Notes: generated by a model from the letters alone, not told the origin. A stretch of 14,602 nucleotides of DNA from Jimgerdemannia flammicorona (GCA_003990745.1 RBNI01004127.1:1-14602); one strand, 5' to 3'. Positions 1-10,345 are shown, counted from the stretch's first letter. Translations and numbers: made by a program.

Positions 1-98
1 CTCCCCCCCACCCCCACTCAATGAAAGACCACTTTGTCTAACACCATTACCACCTGCCCACTACTCTATTCTTAGATCTCTTCCACTAGACCACAATG

Positions 99-3000
99 TC
101 ATCCACTCTGGGGACCCCAACCCACCCACCACCCAGTCAGCAAATCCTCCATCAACCCCTCCCACCTCAACAACTTCTTCCATAAACCCAACTATTGTCC
201 CTCCTCAAAGACAAAGAGCCAATGTCCAGCCAATCCCACCCATACTGCTAAAACCCACTCTACAGTGAGCCAACTATTGCCCACACCACCTACTAGCTGA
301 GATTTCAAATCCTCCCAGCAGTCTCACTCATTATCCGACCTCTGCTCCACACCCAGCCAATTTCCTACTTCTATCCAAAAGTCCCCCAGCACCTCACACT
401 CTCCCAGCCAATGTTCCGGCATCTGCACAAATCCCCCAACCTGCCCTACATTATAACACTCCTCACAATCTAACTGGCCACCTTCCACCAAATGCCCTGC
501 ATGGAAATTCAACATGACATTCCTCTGTAGCATCTGCCACCATACTACTCAGAACTTGGGAGGAAGCTACTTTCACACCTCTGCACTCTATGACCAGACA
601 CCTGCTCAGTTCCACTCCTTACTAATCCTCACCACCTGCCATCCACTTGGTCAAAGATCCTGGCCAAGACCCTGCTGACACTCCACTCCATCTTCAATAT
701 TAAACTCAGTAAGTGGAGCACCCCCCAGAAGCAATCTATCCCATTGCCATATATTCGGACCCCAAGGCACCTCCCCCTCATTGCTCTGCCAGCGCAGGCC
801 TATTCAGTGTGCTCCATCCACCACCCCCCACCAGAAGCCCTTAAACCATAGCCATCAACATCCATTCAGTTCCACCAGTATGAGCAAATCTCCTGAGGAC
901 CCTTAAGGAGAGAATCTCATCTCCCACACCATCTGCATCAATGGCACCCAACCCCCTCCCTGCAATTCAACAGCTCTCTTCAACCACCAGACTCACAGGT
1001 AGTGTAATCTCTTAGAGAAATCAACAAGGCCTAGTCCTCTCCTAACCACTAGAGTTGCAAGGGTATTCCAACTGATCTGGGATCTCCTCTCAGCCCAAAT
1101 CCAATCTCTAGCCATCTTCATCAACCTCTTTATCACCCAAGCTGGAAAGTTTAGGTGATATGCTACATACCATAGCTTGGAGAACCAGTAGACATTCAGA
1201 ATCAACACCTGCCCTGCCAGGGAGATGTGGCGACCCCTCCAACCTTGAAGGGCCTCCCCCCAAATGACTACCCTCCTCTCTCACCACACTCATGGCAAGA
1301 CCAATCCATATATAGAAAGAAAGATGCCCAGATACTGCACCACCTCTCCTGTAGGGACAATTGTTCAAATGATGTCCCCACCCATCAGCCCATTTCCCAA
1401 CACCATTGTCTCACACTTATACTAGTTGAGTTTTGCCCCAGAGTATGCCTCATACCAATCTACTGTTTCCTTAAGTGCCTCTATGTCTGCCACTGATCCA
1501 AGTCCAACCACTATATCATCTACAAAGGCCCCCATCTTCTACACCACACCATACATAGAGAGCTTTTCTATCTTCTGATGAATCCTATCCATCTAAGGTT
1601 CCAAAGAAAGGGCATAGAGGAGGAGAGACAGCAGGTCTCCTTGAGGAACTCCTCTTTCTAAGGAAAATGACAAACCTCTGTGACCATTACACATCAGCAC
1701 CACCCTGCTACCCTCTAATAAATTCAACATAGAAGCCCGAAAACATGGGGGCACACCAATTCTATCTAGCACCTTGCCCAGCCACACCTGCCAAACATGG
1801 TCATAGGCCTTCTCTTGGTCCAAGAAGACCAGTCTACCATCCAGTCCACAAGCCCGGGCCCCTTCAATGATGCTGTGCACCTAGGCAGTCCCATCCCTGA
1901 TAAGTCTGCCTCCTACAAAGCCCTGCTGCTCCTCACCCAGCACCTGCTGAGCAACCTTCTGTAGTCTCACAATAATCACCTTAGTCACCATCTTCCTGTT
2001 CATATCCAGAAGCATGATCAGCCTCCAGTTATTCCAGTCCTCCTGCCTCTCCTTGTCTTTGTACAATAAAGCCACCAGCCCTAAGTCCTGCTCCCCAACC
2101 CACTTGCCATTCAGAAGAATGTGGTCACAGAGGGCAGCCATCTCACCTAACACTCCAGAGACTTTCACCATCCTCTTCCAGAAGTCCCAAGATAACCCAT
2201 CCTCCCCTGGTACTGTCCCAAGCTTAGTCGCCACAAGGACTCTCTGGATCTCCTCCTCTTGGACTGATAAGATCAAGTCACCCAGCCCCTCAACCTGTAG
2301 TGGCTTCCACTCCTCCAGTGTGACTCCAATCATCTCTTCATCAGCACTCTCTTTCTCCTTACTCCACAGACCCCACCATCTCTCCTTCAAAATCCCTAAG
2401 ACCTATTGCATACCATGCACCATATCTCCCTTGGCATCAAAGACCCCATCCCACTGATGTCACACCCTTTTAGCTTTGAGGAGCCTAGACAAGTACCTAG
2501 TAGGCCACCTCTCCCACCTCAAGTCCCTGCCACTATAGCCTGACAGCTATTCCTTTCAAATGAATCTCCTCCTCCTCTCTCAAAACCTGTTGCAGCTCCA
2601 CCACCTCCAATTTCGCCTGCTCTAACCTCCAATCCTCCACCCCTTCAGAAGAAAGCAAATCAACCCATTCCATCTGCAATCTCATCAGCCTATTAGAAGC
2701 ACACCTTATGTGCTTCCTTCTCTTCTCCCAGCCTCCCTACCAGCTCCTCCCCAATAGACCCTTGCTGTCTCTTTCAACCTCATTCAATAGACACCCACAG
2801 ACAACCCCTCATGTCTCCAGAAGAAATCCTTGCCTGGATGTCCTCTATCCATGAGTCCCACAACTTCTTCTCAGCCAGCAGAGAGGAGTTAAGGCACTAA
2901 TGTCTGGGTCCATCTCCACTCCCACCAAACTGCCCCTGCCCTAATAGCCCCCAGTGATCAGACCACAGGCACCACTCCACCTCCAAAGACTTCCAGACAT

Positions 3001-3640
3001 CAACACCCCAGCGTTCAGCTGTCAGAATACAGTCAATCCTTATACCCAAGCTATTCACCCAATGTGTGTAGACCCTCATGTTGCCCCAGCATGTTTGGCC
3101 CATATCTCCTAAGGAGCTAATATTCTCTACCTCCTCCCATGCATACAGACCACCACTCCTTCCATCTACATTACTCCCTCCATCAGTCCTATCCAATTGT
3201 GGATCCCGAACCATATTAAAATCACCATCCAGAACATTGACTCCTTCCTCCAAGAGAATACTCTCCTCCAGCAGATCCCTAATCCATACAATCCTCTCAC
3301 CCCTAACTGCAGGGCAGTAGTAGGAGCCAACCCTCACCAGCTCCCACCCTGGCCAATGCCAATCTCCCCAGACCAAACAGTCACTCTAGCTCTTGACTCC
3401 ACCCAAGTCTCCTCTACCCTTCTTTACCAGAATTGTCACTTTACCAAACTAAGCAGCATCCCCTCCCCATTCTCTAGTCCACTCCACTTGATCCTTCTCA
3501 TTCTTATACCATATATCCTGCAGTAAAAAGAGATCAGCCTCCAATCCTTTAAGTCAAGTAAAAATGTTCCTATGCCACCCAGATCCCCTTAACCCATTCA
3601 TATTCAGAGAGAAAATGTTAGTTGTACTGTTCATAAGAAA
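99..3640 (-). pseudogene. LINE ORF2: endonuclease, reverse transcriptase, zinc finger (broken)
   Basis: The endonuclease runs from about 3640 to 2900. It begins LNMNGLRG, and QDIW (about 3510-3523) stands where the family has its catalytic Gln-Glu, so Glu appears changed to Asp. GDFNMV lies at about 3210-3229 and SDHW at about 2951-2962. A frameshift near 3490 splits it, and another shift separates it from the RT. From 2390 down to 99 one frame holds the RT and everything after it. Landmarks are the GEDG region, LDQEKAYDHV, GVPQGDLLSLLLYALSLEP and catalytic FVDD at 1515-1526. The thumb-like part includes VLILNVYWFSKLWYV (about 1165-1208). A CCHC motif at 396-467 (CEEC, later H and C in EHWLGEC) resembles zf-RVT. 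In-frame stops include 1881-1883, 1593-1595, 324-326 and 192-194. The likely original stop is TGA at 99-101. The product would nick DNA and carry out target-primed reverse transcription; this copy cannot. Confidence 0.85.
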
Positions 3641-3665
3641 TAATATTGTTGATCAATCTCATCCT

Positions 3666-5620
3666 CTATAAATCTGCATACAACTCCTCTTGTGCCAAGT
3701 CCAAATTATGTTCTGCAGCCAGCACTTTCTCTTCAGTTGCCTGGGCCTCCAACCCTATCAGAAGTTTAGCCAGAGCCCCATCCTCTTTCTCCTTGAAGTC
3801 CTCACAATACTCCAGGCATGCCTCCTGCCAGAGTTGCAATCTATGCCACTCAGCCCAATAGTAGGCAGCTTGCTCACCAGCAATAATTGCCAGCTCTGCC
3901 TCTCTTGCCTTATCTACCTCTATCCCTCCTCCTCTAGGAAAATTACAAGAATCTCTGCCTTCAGTACCTCTACTATCCCATCTCCACATAGAATCCATGT
4001 CCAATGCTCCTCCAGCATCATATGCAGGTCCACTTCCCCCAACTTCTCAGCTATGAAGTTATCCATCATCTTGCTCATCCACAGCAGATTCCCCACCTCC
4101 TTCCCTCCTGGTGTCCCCAGCCTCTCTGCATTGAGCATCATGGTGTCCACCCCTACACTGGTGGTCTCATCCCACCCCTTCTCTGGGACATCCACCAACT
4201 CATCCTCACCAGCAACCTCGCTAACCACCACTACTCAACCACTTTTTGCCACATCGGGAACTCCAAAGTGAACTCTCTGAGCACCCTTCATCAATATATC
4301 CTCTGCTACCTGACCCCTCACAGCCAGACTCCACCTGATCAGAGGGGGAGTATCCTCTATGACTGGGTCTCATACTTCAAATGTACCATCAGTGAACAGA
4401 TCCATATGTGATACCTTCTCAGCCCCTCCCAGGCCCTTCTCTCCAACACTCTCTCTCTTGCCAGCCCAAACACTCACCTCCATGCCCTCAGGCTTCGCAG
4501 TGTCCCCAGCCTCTATCTTTGTCCCTCCTTTTATGCTTGCCAGTAGCTTCTACTGCCTCTTGCACCCTTGAGCCCTCTCCCACTATTCTTGTCAGTGTGA
4601 ATATACTTTCCATCAATAATCTCCAGGTGTGTCAACTCCACATAGAGCTTCCAGACCTTTGTCTGCCATTTGACTATACCACTCAACTTCTCCAGCACTT
4701 CCAACAAGTCCTCCTCCTCCTCTTCAATCCCCTTCACCCTCAACACCTTACAGACAAATGCCCCCCACATCAATACTGAGGGCCAGTCACTTACCTTCCC
4801 TGTGGCCTCTCTCCCTGCCAGTCTAATCCTGATATCAACATTGCCTGTCCTAATTGCAGTCCTCTCCCACACCTAGAAGCTAATATCCACTATGTTGCCA
4901 TACTCTGCTACCCTCTGCCTAGTCTCAACCTTCATCACTATAGGCACCCTCTTCACTAGCAACTGTACCACCCTGGGGTCCCATCTAAGGTAATGCACTA
5001 TAGGGACCACTACTTCCCTGACCATCACTCCAGTCTTCAGCACCTCATCCAGTGGGCCCACTTTCTCAAAGCCCACCTCAACCCCCTCCAGCCTCTTCAG
5101 AAACTTCACCAAGGCTGTCTCAGCCACCTACTGCAAGACAAGCCCCAGGACCATCCTTGTAGTTACTGCCAAGCCCTGGAAGTATAAGGTAGCTGCAAAC
5201 TCTGAGATCAGCTTCTTGAGTAATGGTGCTACTACTAGCCCTGTCACACCATCAGTCAGGTCCCCCTTCCACTTTGGGCCCATCTGCCCAGTCCCACCAT
5301 CAGCAGTCACATCTGGATTTTTTTCCAGATTCCCAGTTATGCCACCATCGGCAGTCCCACCACTACTCCCAGCAGCCACCCCACCAGCCCTACCATCCAC
5401 TGGCTGAGGTCCAGCACCTCCAGTTCCTCCAGCTTCTCCAACCTTCTACTTCTTCTTCCCTCCTGCCTGCCCACCTTGAGTCCCCACTAGCCAACCACCA
5501 TCCCTCAGCATATCTGCAAAGCTCCTCCCTGCCTGCTCTCTAGCCCCACCACCAGTGCTACTTCCACTGCCCAAGCCACCCTGTCCACTTGAGCCACTAA
5601 AAGACCCCATCCCCAGCCCA
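3666..5620 (-). pseudogene. LINE ORF1 (RNA-binding/Gag-like protein), broken
   Basis: This is the ORF upstream of the endonuclease/RT ORF, about 650 codons with the breaks bridged. The N-terminus near 5620-5540 is Gly/Ser-rich (GSFSGSSGQGGLGSGSSTGG), followed by RSFADMLRDGG, which is reminiscent of the start of many LINE ORF1 proteins. The middle (5400-4531) is one frame interrupted only by stops at 5128-5130 and 4873-4875. A frameshift near 4530 leads to a second frame (about 4528-3920, with stops after FEV and KSG). Another shift near 3920-4000 leads to the C-terminal frame ending at 3666. That last part (3666-3870) is rich in Ala, Glu and Leu, looks coiled-coil forming, and ends EELYADL. 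I see no CCHC knuckle and cannot assign the central domain to a family. The role, nucleic-acid binding in the LINE particle, is inferred from position. Confidence 0.65.
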
Positions 5621-5700
5621 TACCCTCAACTGACATACTGCTAGTTGAAGGTCTCAGGTCCACCTGACCTAGTATGTATGTCAGCTTACTTGCTAGTTAA
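5621..5700. repeat. Inverted repeats at the LINE/chromovirus boundary
   Basis: TGACATAC (5631-5638) is repeated inverted as GTATGTCA (5676-5683). Between them sits a perfect short palindrome, TCAGGT-CC-ACCTGA (5654-5667). This is also where base composition switches from C-rich to AT-rich. It may be the LINE 5' end, or a stub of the chromovirus 3' LTR, whose sense strand would start TGACATAC at 5683. The sequence alone does not decide. Confidence 0.5.
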
Positions 5701-5914
5701 TATTGCCTTAATACCTTTCTCCAATAAACAACTTGAAAGCATGTTGTAAAAGTGTGTGTAATGTGAATTATAGCAGAGAAAGGTGATGCCATTCATTTTA
5801 ATAAACTTCTTGTTTACTAGATATTTTGTTAGTTCTGGGGTCTCAAAGTAAACTTCCAATATATAAGATATTGGTTATTACTGTAAGTTATCAATAGTTT
5901 AAGAAAGTTACTAT

Positions 5915-6160
5915 AGAGATTGGGCAATATATTTTGTCTCAAAGTCTTAAACCAGGTCTTGAGAATTCTTGAGATTAATCAGTGGTTTTCAGATAGCATT
6001 ATATTCAGAATAGCTCATCTACTTAACCAGGTATTCAAGATGATAGTAGTGGATTTACTTATTAAGGATTTTCTTGACCTCATACTCAATATGGTCTTCA
6101 ATAATTATAGAGATAAATGGCTTGAAAATTTGACCAGGATAGAGTGGGACTGGTTCTAGA
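5915..6160 (-). pseudogene. Chromodomain at the C-terminus of the chromovirus integrase (degenerate)
   Basis: The minus-strand frame reads IEYEVKKILN, then HLEYLVK, a stop, MSYSEYNAI, a stop, then KPLINLKNSQDLV. This matches the chromodomain pattern: a first strand with YEVE.IL, then YLVKW.GY, TWEP and NL. Both stops fall exactly where the family has Trp (LVKW and TWEP), as TGG to TAG and TGG to TGA would give. At least one of these Trp positions normally helps form the methyl-lysine cage. In intact chromoviruses the domain directs integration to marked heterochromatin (established for the family). The plus-strand open frame over the same bases is a shadow. Confidence 0.8.
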
Positions 6161-6529
6161 TCTTGAGGTATAATATATAAAAGACTGGATATACTCTTAT
6201 GATTTCAGATAGCTTGAGATAATAGGAGGATACAGAGACTTGTTCAGTAATCTCAAAGAGACCAATGTACTTAGGTTGAAACTTATTTAACAGATAGTTG
6301 ACTTGAGATTATATCTTGAGATTCTTGGTAGATAGTAGGACTTGATCTCTAATAGTATAGGTAATATTACAGTACTTCTTGTCAGCATACTTGGCTTAAT
6401 GCTATTGGACCTTCTGAAGGTTTGTAGTAGTAATTATGAGTAGCTTGTTAATTTTGTCAGTAAAGTTCTTGATAGTAGGAACTTATATTTAACTGCTTTT
6501 CTTAAAAGAGACTAGACTTATAGAGGTCT

Positions 6530-7200
6530 TAGGATCTTAACTGTAGAGTAGCTGCAAAGGAGAAATACCAGTAGATAATTAGACAGCATTATTGTATACA
6601 AATTTTATATAAGTTAAGTAATGATCTCAATCATCTTATTTATAAGAGATATAGTTTCTGAGTATCTATTCTAGAGTTCTGTTCATGTGCTTACTTTGTC
6701 CATCAGTTTGTGAGTAAAAGATAGTAGATATAGCTAATTGGATTCCCAGAGTCTTAAAGAGAGTTTGCCAAAAATAACTAGTGAACTTAGGATCATGATC
6801 ACTGATAATTACTTATGGTAGACCATAGTGATAAAAGATAGACTTGAAGAAGATTTGTACAATTTCAGATACAGTAGTATTAGCAGTAATTAGTTCAGCA
6901 ACCATAGTCTTAGTTAGGTAGTTAATAAATACAATGATAGCATTAGCATTAGATTGGATTCATAGTAGTTGAGTTATAAAGTCTATTATAATTTGCTTGA
7001 ATTTCTTAGTTAGAATTGGCAGTAGTTATAGTTGACCAGCTGGTGCTTAGTTGGTAGACTTATTGTACTTATAGAGGTCATAGCTAGTAATATAGTTTTT
7101 GATTTTCTTGACCATACTTAGTCAATAGTAGTGATACTAAATATTCTTAATTGTTTTCTCAATTCCAAGATAACTGGCAAGAGGGGAGTTATGATGTTCT
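6530..7200 (-). pseudogene. Ty3/Gypsy integrase: HHCC finger and DDE core (degenerate)
   Basis: The N-terminal zinc finger lies at about 7060-7190. The first His is kept (EHHNSPL), but the second His and both Cys are now Tyr; the Cys positions are Tyr codons at 7080-7082 and 7071-7073 in SYDLYKYN. The catalytic core is clear: IIIDFIT with the first Asp at 6981-6983, ISDHDPKF with the second Asp at 6798-6800, and MNRTLE with Glu at 6669-6671. All three acidic residues therefore survive while the fold is cut by stops, for example after GLP, after TLE and in a SYK-stop-DD-stop stretch. YNNAV and STGISP follow near 6560. An intact enzyme would insert the cDNA into the genome; this copy is dead. 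Confidence 0.88.
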
Positions 7201-7399
7201 TACAGTATCTTATAGTAAAGATTTATATTATCAGATAGGTAGACTTTGTTTTAATGGTAAATCAGATTGTTCTCAATAATATATATATCCTTAAGCTTAT
7301 TTAAGAAAACTCTAGTAGTGATATTGTCTTCTTGGTAAAATTGCCTGATTTGGTCTAGGAATTCAGATACCAAGGTGACTTACATAATTATGGCAAGGT

Positions 7400-8625
7400 C
7401 TGGATATCTGGATAAGATATCTGGTACTATAAGTATTTTACCAGGCTTATAGATGATCATCAGATTAGAGGTTTGAAGCTTGAGACTCTATTTAGCTTAT
7501 AGATATAACAGAGTAAGTTAGGTATTGATATATTTAAGTGCTTGATGATTAGTGTTAACATCAAACTCAATACTTTCTAGATAGTATTACTAGTAGTTAA
7601 GAGTATATATTATTGCCAGTAGCTCCTTTTTGTGAATGGCTAGCTTTTGTTTAGCTGGGACCAACTTGTAGAACTTGAAGATAATAGAACAATGTCCTTT
7701 ATCATCATCTTATAACAAGACTGCTCTAATGGCAAAATTTAATACATCAGTGATAATAGTGAATTTTAGACTTAGATCTACACTGGAGTATAGATCAGAT
7801 AGTTCTTGAGTTCTTGGAAGGCTTATTGATAGAAGAGATCTCAGATATATGATATGTAGTGATCAGAGTGAGGTATCTTCCTCATAAGTTTAGTCAATGG
7901 CTCAGCAATACCAGAATAGTTTCTGACAAAGTAACAGTAATAGCCAGCTAGGCTAAGAAAGGACTGGAGTTCTATAGGTTCAATAGAATAGGCTATTCTT
8001 AAATTGTCTCTATCTTGTATAGGTCTACTTAAATTCCTTGTACAGAGACAATGTGGTCAAAATATTCAACTTGTTCTTTGAAGAATTCACACTTCTTGAG
8101 CTTTGCATAAAGCTTGTATTTTTACAGAATCTCCAGAACTATTCAGATATCTTCTTAAGTTATATTAAAGATCAGGATATTGTCAAGATATACCAATAAA
8201 AAGATAAATAGTTGGTTCTTGAATATCTTATTCATGAGAGTCTGGAATGTGGCAGATACATTGATAAGACCAAATACTAGGACTAGAAATTTGTAAAGTC
8301 CAATGAAATTTTTGAATATAGTCTTGGGAATATCTTCTGGCTTGATTCAGATTTAGTGGTATTCTGATATAAGGTCCAACTTAGTGAAGTACTTAGTATT
8401 CTTAAGAGCATCAAAAATTTGATCAATTAAGAATAGTGGATATTGATTCTTAACTATAAGCTTATTGAGTATATGGTAGTCTATATATTATCATATAGTG
8501 GATACTGAGTTCTTCAAATATATCAAATTCTCTTCAAGGTATATATCTTAGACTAACTATAAGTTTGTTATAAGCAAGTTCCTATTGGAGTACCTTCCCA
8601 AGGTCTTATAGTCTTCAAACTTCTT
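7400..8625 (-). pseudogene. Ty3/Gypsy reverse transcriptase and RNase H (degenerate)
   Basis: The RT begins with YIDYHILNKLIVKNQYP (about 8440-8490). Motif A follows as YFTKLDL (about 8371-8391) with its Asp kept. Further on come EDIPKT, LVFGLINVSATFQ, and the active-site motif as VYLDNILIF (8164-8193), where the second Asp of YLDD is Asn (8179-8181). The RNase H keeps its first Asp in TDV (7747-7749) and Glu in KELLAI (7623-7625), but the Asp of the TDH motif is Asn (TNH, 7548-7550). YKPGK and DILSRYPD at about 7400-7450 close the domain. Stops replace probable Trp and Arg codons (YH-stop-I-stop, LNY-stop-stop-YYL). The upstream edge near 8620 overlaps the RT region also present at 10010-10345. 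Confidence 0.88.
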
Positions 8626-8655
8626 ATCTTTAAACTATCTTGTTATCCCTTAGAT

Positions 8656-9130
8656 TGTTTGCATGAAATTGAGTATAAGTGAACTTAACTGACTTTATTT
8701 CAAAGGAAATAAGAGGGATATTTATACAAAATATAATTCAATGATTGCTAAGTTATAAAGCTAAATATAAATTCCATTAACCAAATAAATAAGATACTGG
8801 AATACAAAAAACTTTAGTATAAGTATAAATTCAAGTATCTATATAAATAGTTACATAAGTTTAGGATACCAGTAGATTTCAGTTATATAAGAAAAGAATG
8901 CCAGAAGATTTAGGTGTTCAGATAAATAGTTATACAAAGAACTCAGAGCAGAATGTTCAGAACTCTAGGGGCTTTGTCTTCATCACTATTATCAAGGTTA
9001 AAGGTCAGGGATAGGATGTCTTCAAAGAAAATGAGATTAGTGAATGTTTCATCTATTTCATATATATTATATTTTGCATGCTTTATACATATTGCTAATT
9101 AGCAGGATGATGTCAACAATGACATCATCA
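8656..9130 (-). repeat. Probable LTR (5' LTR of element B, or a solo LTR)
   Basis: Read on the minus strand, the segment could start with TG inside the palindrome GATGATGTCA-TTGT-TGACATCATC (9106-9129) and end ...GCAAACA at 8656. Near its end are a TATA-like box (TATAAATATCC, about 8717-8727) and, some 20 bases on, AAATAAAGTC (about 8691-8700), which looks like a polyadenylation signal. This spacing is normal for an LTR. The rest is AT-rich and noncoding. No second copy is seen in the window, so the boundaries are estimates. It directly precedes the element B RT, with no gag or protease between. Confidence 0.45.
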
Positions 9131-9958
9131 TGGATGATATCATCATGTTCAGTAGTGGCAGAGAGAGCAGATCAGGGGCTCTCCAATCTATGAGGTTCTT
9201 CTCTACAAAGTATGAGACAAAGGTGGGGTCTAATCTGGATACTGGGGCCTTAGAATACTGAGATTAATTCTTATAGGAATTGATCAGGATTGTTCTTGAG
9301 GATAGGATTCCAGAACTCTTCTACCTTATTACTATTGAGGGTGATGGTGGATTGGGCTTCTGTAGCTACTATGACCTCCAGTACATTTATATAGCAGACT
9401 GATAATTCCTTAAAGTCTGAGACTTTGGTATACTCTAAGTTGGGGATTGACCATAGTACATGTCTGAAGATCTGATAAATATTCTTAGCTGTCCTTATTT
9501 CATATACATCTTTAGAGATAGTATCTTGTATCTCTTGGAGACTGGTCTGAGGGAATTCCTGATAGAGGAGGTTTTCTATTTCATATTTCTGTCATATTTT
9601 GAGGCATTTGATAGTGATAGTGATCCTTATTTCTATTTCACAGCAATAGAGAATAAAGTGATAAGAGTCACTGGTACCCAGGTTGAGGCTAGGAGTCCTT
9701 CTTGTATAGATCCTTATGGCTCTTCTGATATCTTGAAATATTTCTTCTTGGACTGAGAATTCTTGATGATTTCTGGACCATGAGGTTTGGCAGACAGCAG
9801 GTATTTTATTTATAGTGAGTTTTTGAGCTATGTATTTTGGGGTTTTATGAGTCTTGTTTAAGTTGCTGTTGCTGCAGTTCCTTAGTTCCTCTTTTACATT
9901 TCTTGAAATGTTTATCTTATAGTTATGATAATATATGATTGATTATTATTGCTCACCT
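9080..9958 (-). pseudogene. Unidentified coding remnant, better preserved than its flanks
   Basis: One minus-strand frame is open from about 9958 to a TGA near 9590. It continues with only about three more stops to roughly 9080, some 290 codons in all, whereas neighbouring Gypsy sequence has a stop every 20-40 codons. Recognisable stretches include KLTINKIPAVCQTSWSRNHQ, SLQEIQDTISKDVYEI and VEEFWNPILKNNPDQFL. The composition is charged and soluble with no evident membrane segment, zinc motif or RT/integrase motif. I do not recognise the family. It lies between the broken RT of element A and a probable LTR, so it could be the gag or extra ORF of another retroelement or a captured host gene. 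No convincing start codon is visible. A GTGAGC at about 9961-9966 (minus sense AG-GTGAGC) could be a splice donor, but this is weak. Confidence 0.4.
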
Positions 9959-10004
9959 TGTAGCCTAGGTGAGTCATGCTGTATGATCTTTTTGTACTTC
10001 AATC

Positions 10005-10345
10005 TGGTGGCTTGTAAGGAATGGCTGTCTTCTGTGATAATGTCACCATTCTGAGGTCACTATTATAATATATTTACAGAGCACTCTTCTTTTTTTTAAC
10101 AAATAGGACTAGTGAGCTATAGGGAGATTTGCTTGGTTAAATGGCTCCTCATGTAAGTAGTTCTTCAAGCTCTTTCTTGACTGCTTCAATTTCAAGTATT
10201 GATATGCAGTATATGTATTTCTTAGATAGTTTAGCTCCTGGAGTCAGTTTGATTTTATAATTAACTTCTCATATAGATGGTAGAATAGATAGCTTGTCTG
10301 GGAAGATATCCTTGAATTCTTTAAGTAATAACTTGATACTTTCAT
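10005..10345 (-). pseudogene. RT amino-terminal part of element A, truncated
   Basis: The frame reads EFKDIFPDKLSILPS, then EVNYKIKLTPGAKLSKK, a stretch ending in VKKELEELL, and SPYSSLVLFVKKK. These are the standard opening blocks of a Ty3/Gypsy RT: EF.D.F, H.I.L.PG, L.ELL..G.I.PS.SP, and VLFVKKKDGS. Stops sit at expected Arg/Lys or Trp-type positions. After KKKKSAL the match fades (IYYNSDLRMV may be the degraded VDYRALN block) and is lost before motif A. No catalytic aspartates are therefore present in this copy. It is in frame with the protease upstream. Confidence 0.8.

Larger units (their letters stand above)
1..5690 (-). mobile_element. L1-like non-LTR retrotransposon (LINE), nearly full length, inactive
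   Basis: Read on the minus strand this segment has the two-ORF layout of an L1-type LINE: ORF1, a short gap, then ORF2 with endonuclease, RT and a C-terminal zinc finger. The 5' edge is placed where the C-rich plus strand (G-rich sense strand) gives way to AT-rich sequence near 5690. The 3' end lies at or just outside the left edge; no poly(A) tail is visible. It carries scattered stops and at least four frameshifts, yet protein similarity is continuous, so it is younger or less mutated than the Gypsy elements to its right. By eye I count only about 16 CpG in 5.6 kb. Target-site duplications were not found because the 3' end is not in view. Confidence 0.85.
5700..8640 (-). mobile_element. Ty3/Gypsy chromovirus, 3' part (element B), heavily mutated
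   Basis: On the minus strand, protein similarity runs RT, RNase H, integrase, chromodomain, which is the Ty3/Gypsy order and specifically that of chromoviruses. No frame stays open for long. Stops sit mostly where Gln, Arg or Trp is expected. I see no CpG in this stretch. Between the chromodomain (ending near 5920) and the LINE boundary there are only about 230 AT-rich bases, so a full 3' LTR is missing. Gag and protease of this element are not adjacent to its RT: immediately upstream is a probable LTR. Confidence 0.85.

Noticed and set aside
1..5543. Many plus-strand open frames rich in Pro, Ser, His, Leu and Gln
   Set aside because: They are antisense shadows of the G-rich LINE coding strand. 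The minus-strand frames show clear endonuclease, RT and zinc-finger motifs.
5920..6159. Plus-strand open frame of 79 codons
   Set aside because: It is antisense to the chromodomain and shows no recognisable motif of its own.
6301..6480. Stop-rich AT sequence considered as mitochondrial DNA or as using another genetic code
   Set aside because: The stops fall at different residue types (Trp, Gln, Arg) and catalytic residues are changed too. Pseudogenes made by transitions explain this better than any codon reassignment.
9106..9144. Palindromes considered as a CRISPR array or a bacterial terminator
   Set aside because: There are no regularly spaced direct repeats with unique spacers, and the surroundings are eukaryotic retroelements.
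9460..9756. Plus-strand open frame of 98 codons
   Set aside because: The opposite strand is open over a longer range (about 9958 to 9080) with a more protein-like composition. The plus frame is Phe/Tyr/Leu-rich and ends at the same block, so it is probably a shadow, although this is not certain because the minus-strand product is unidentified.
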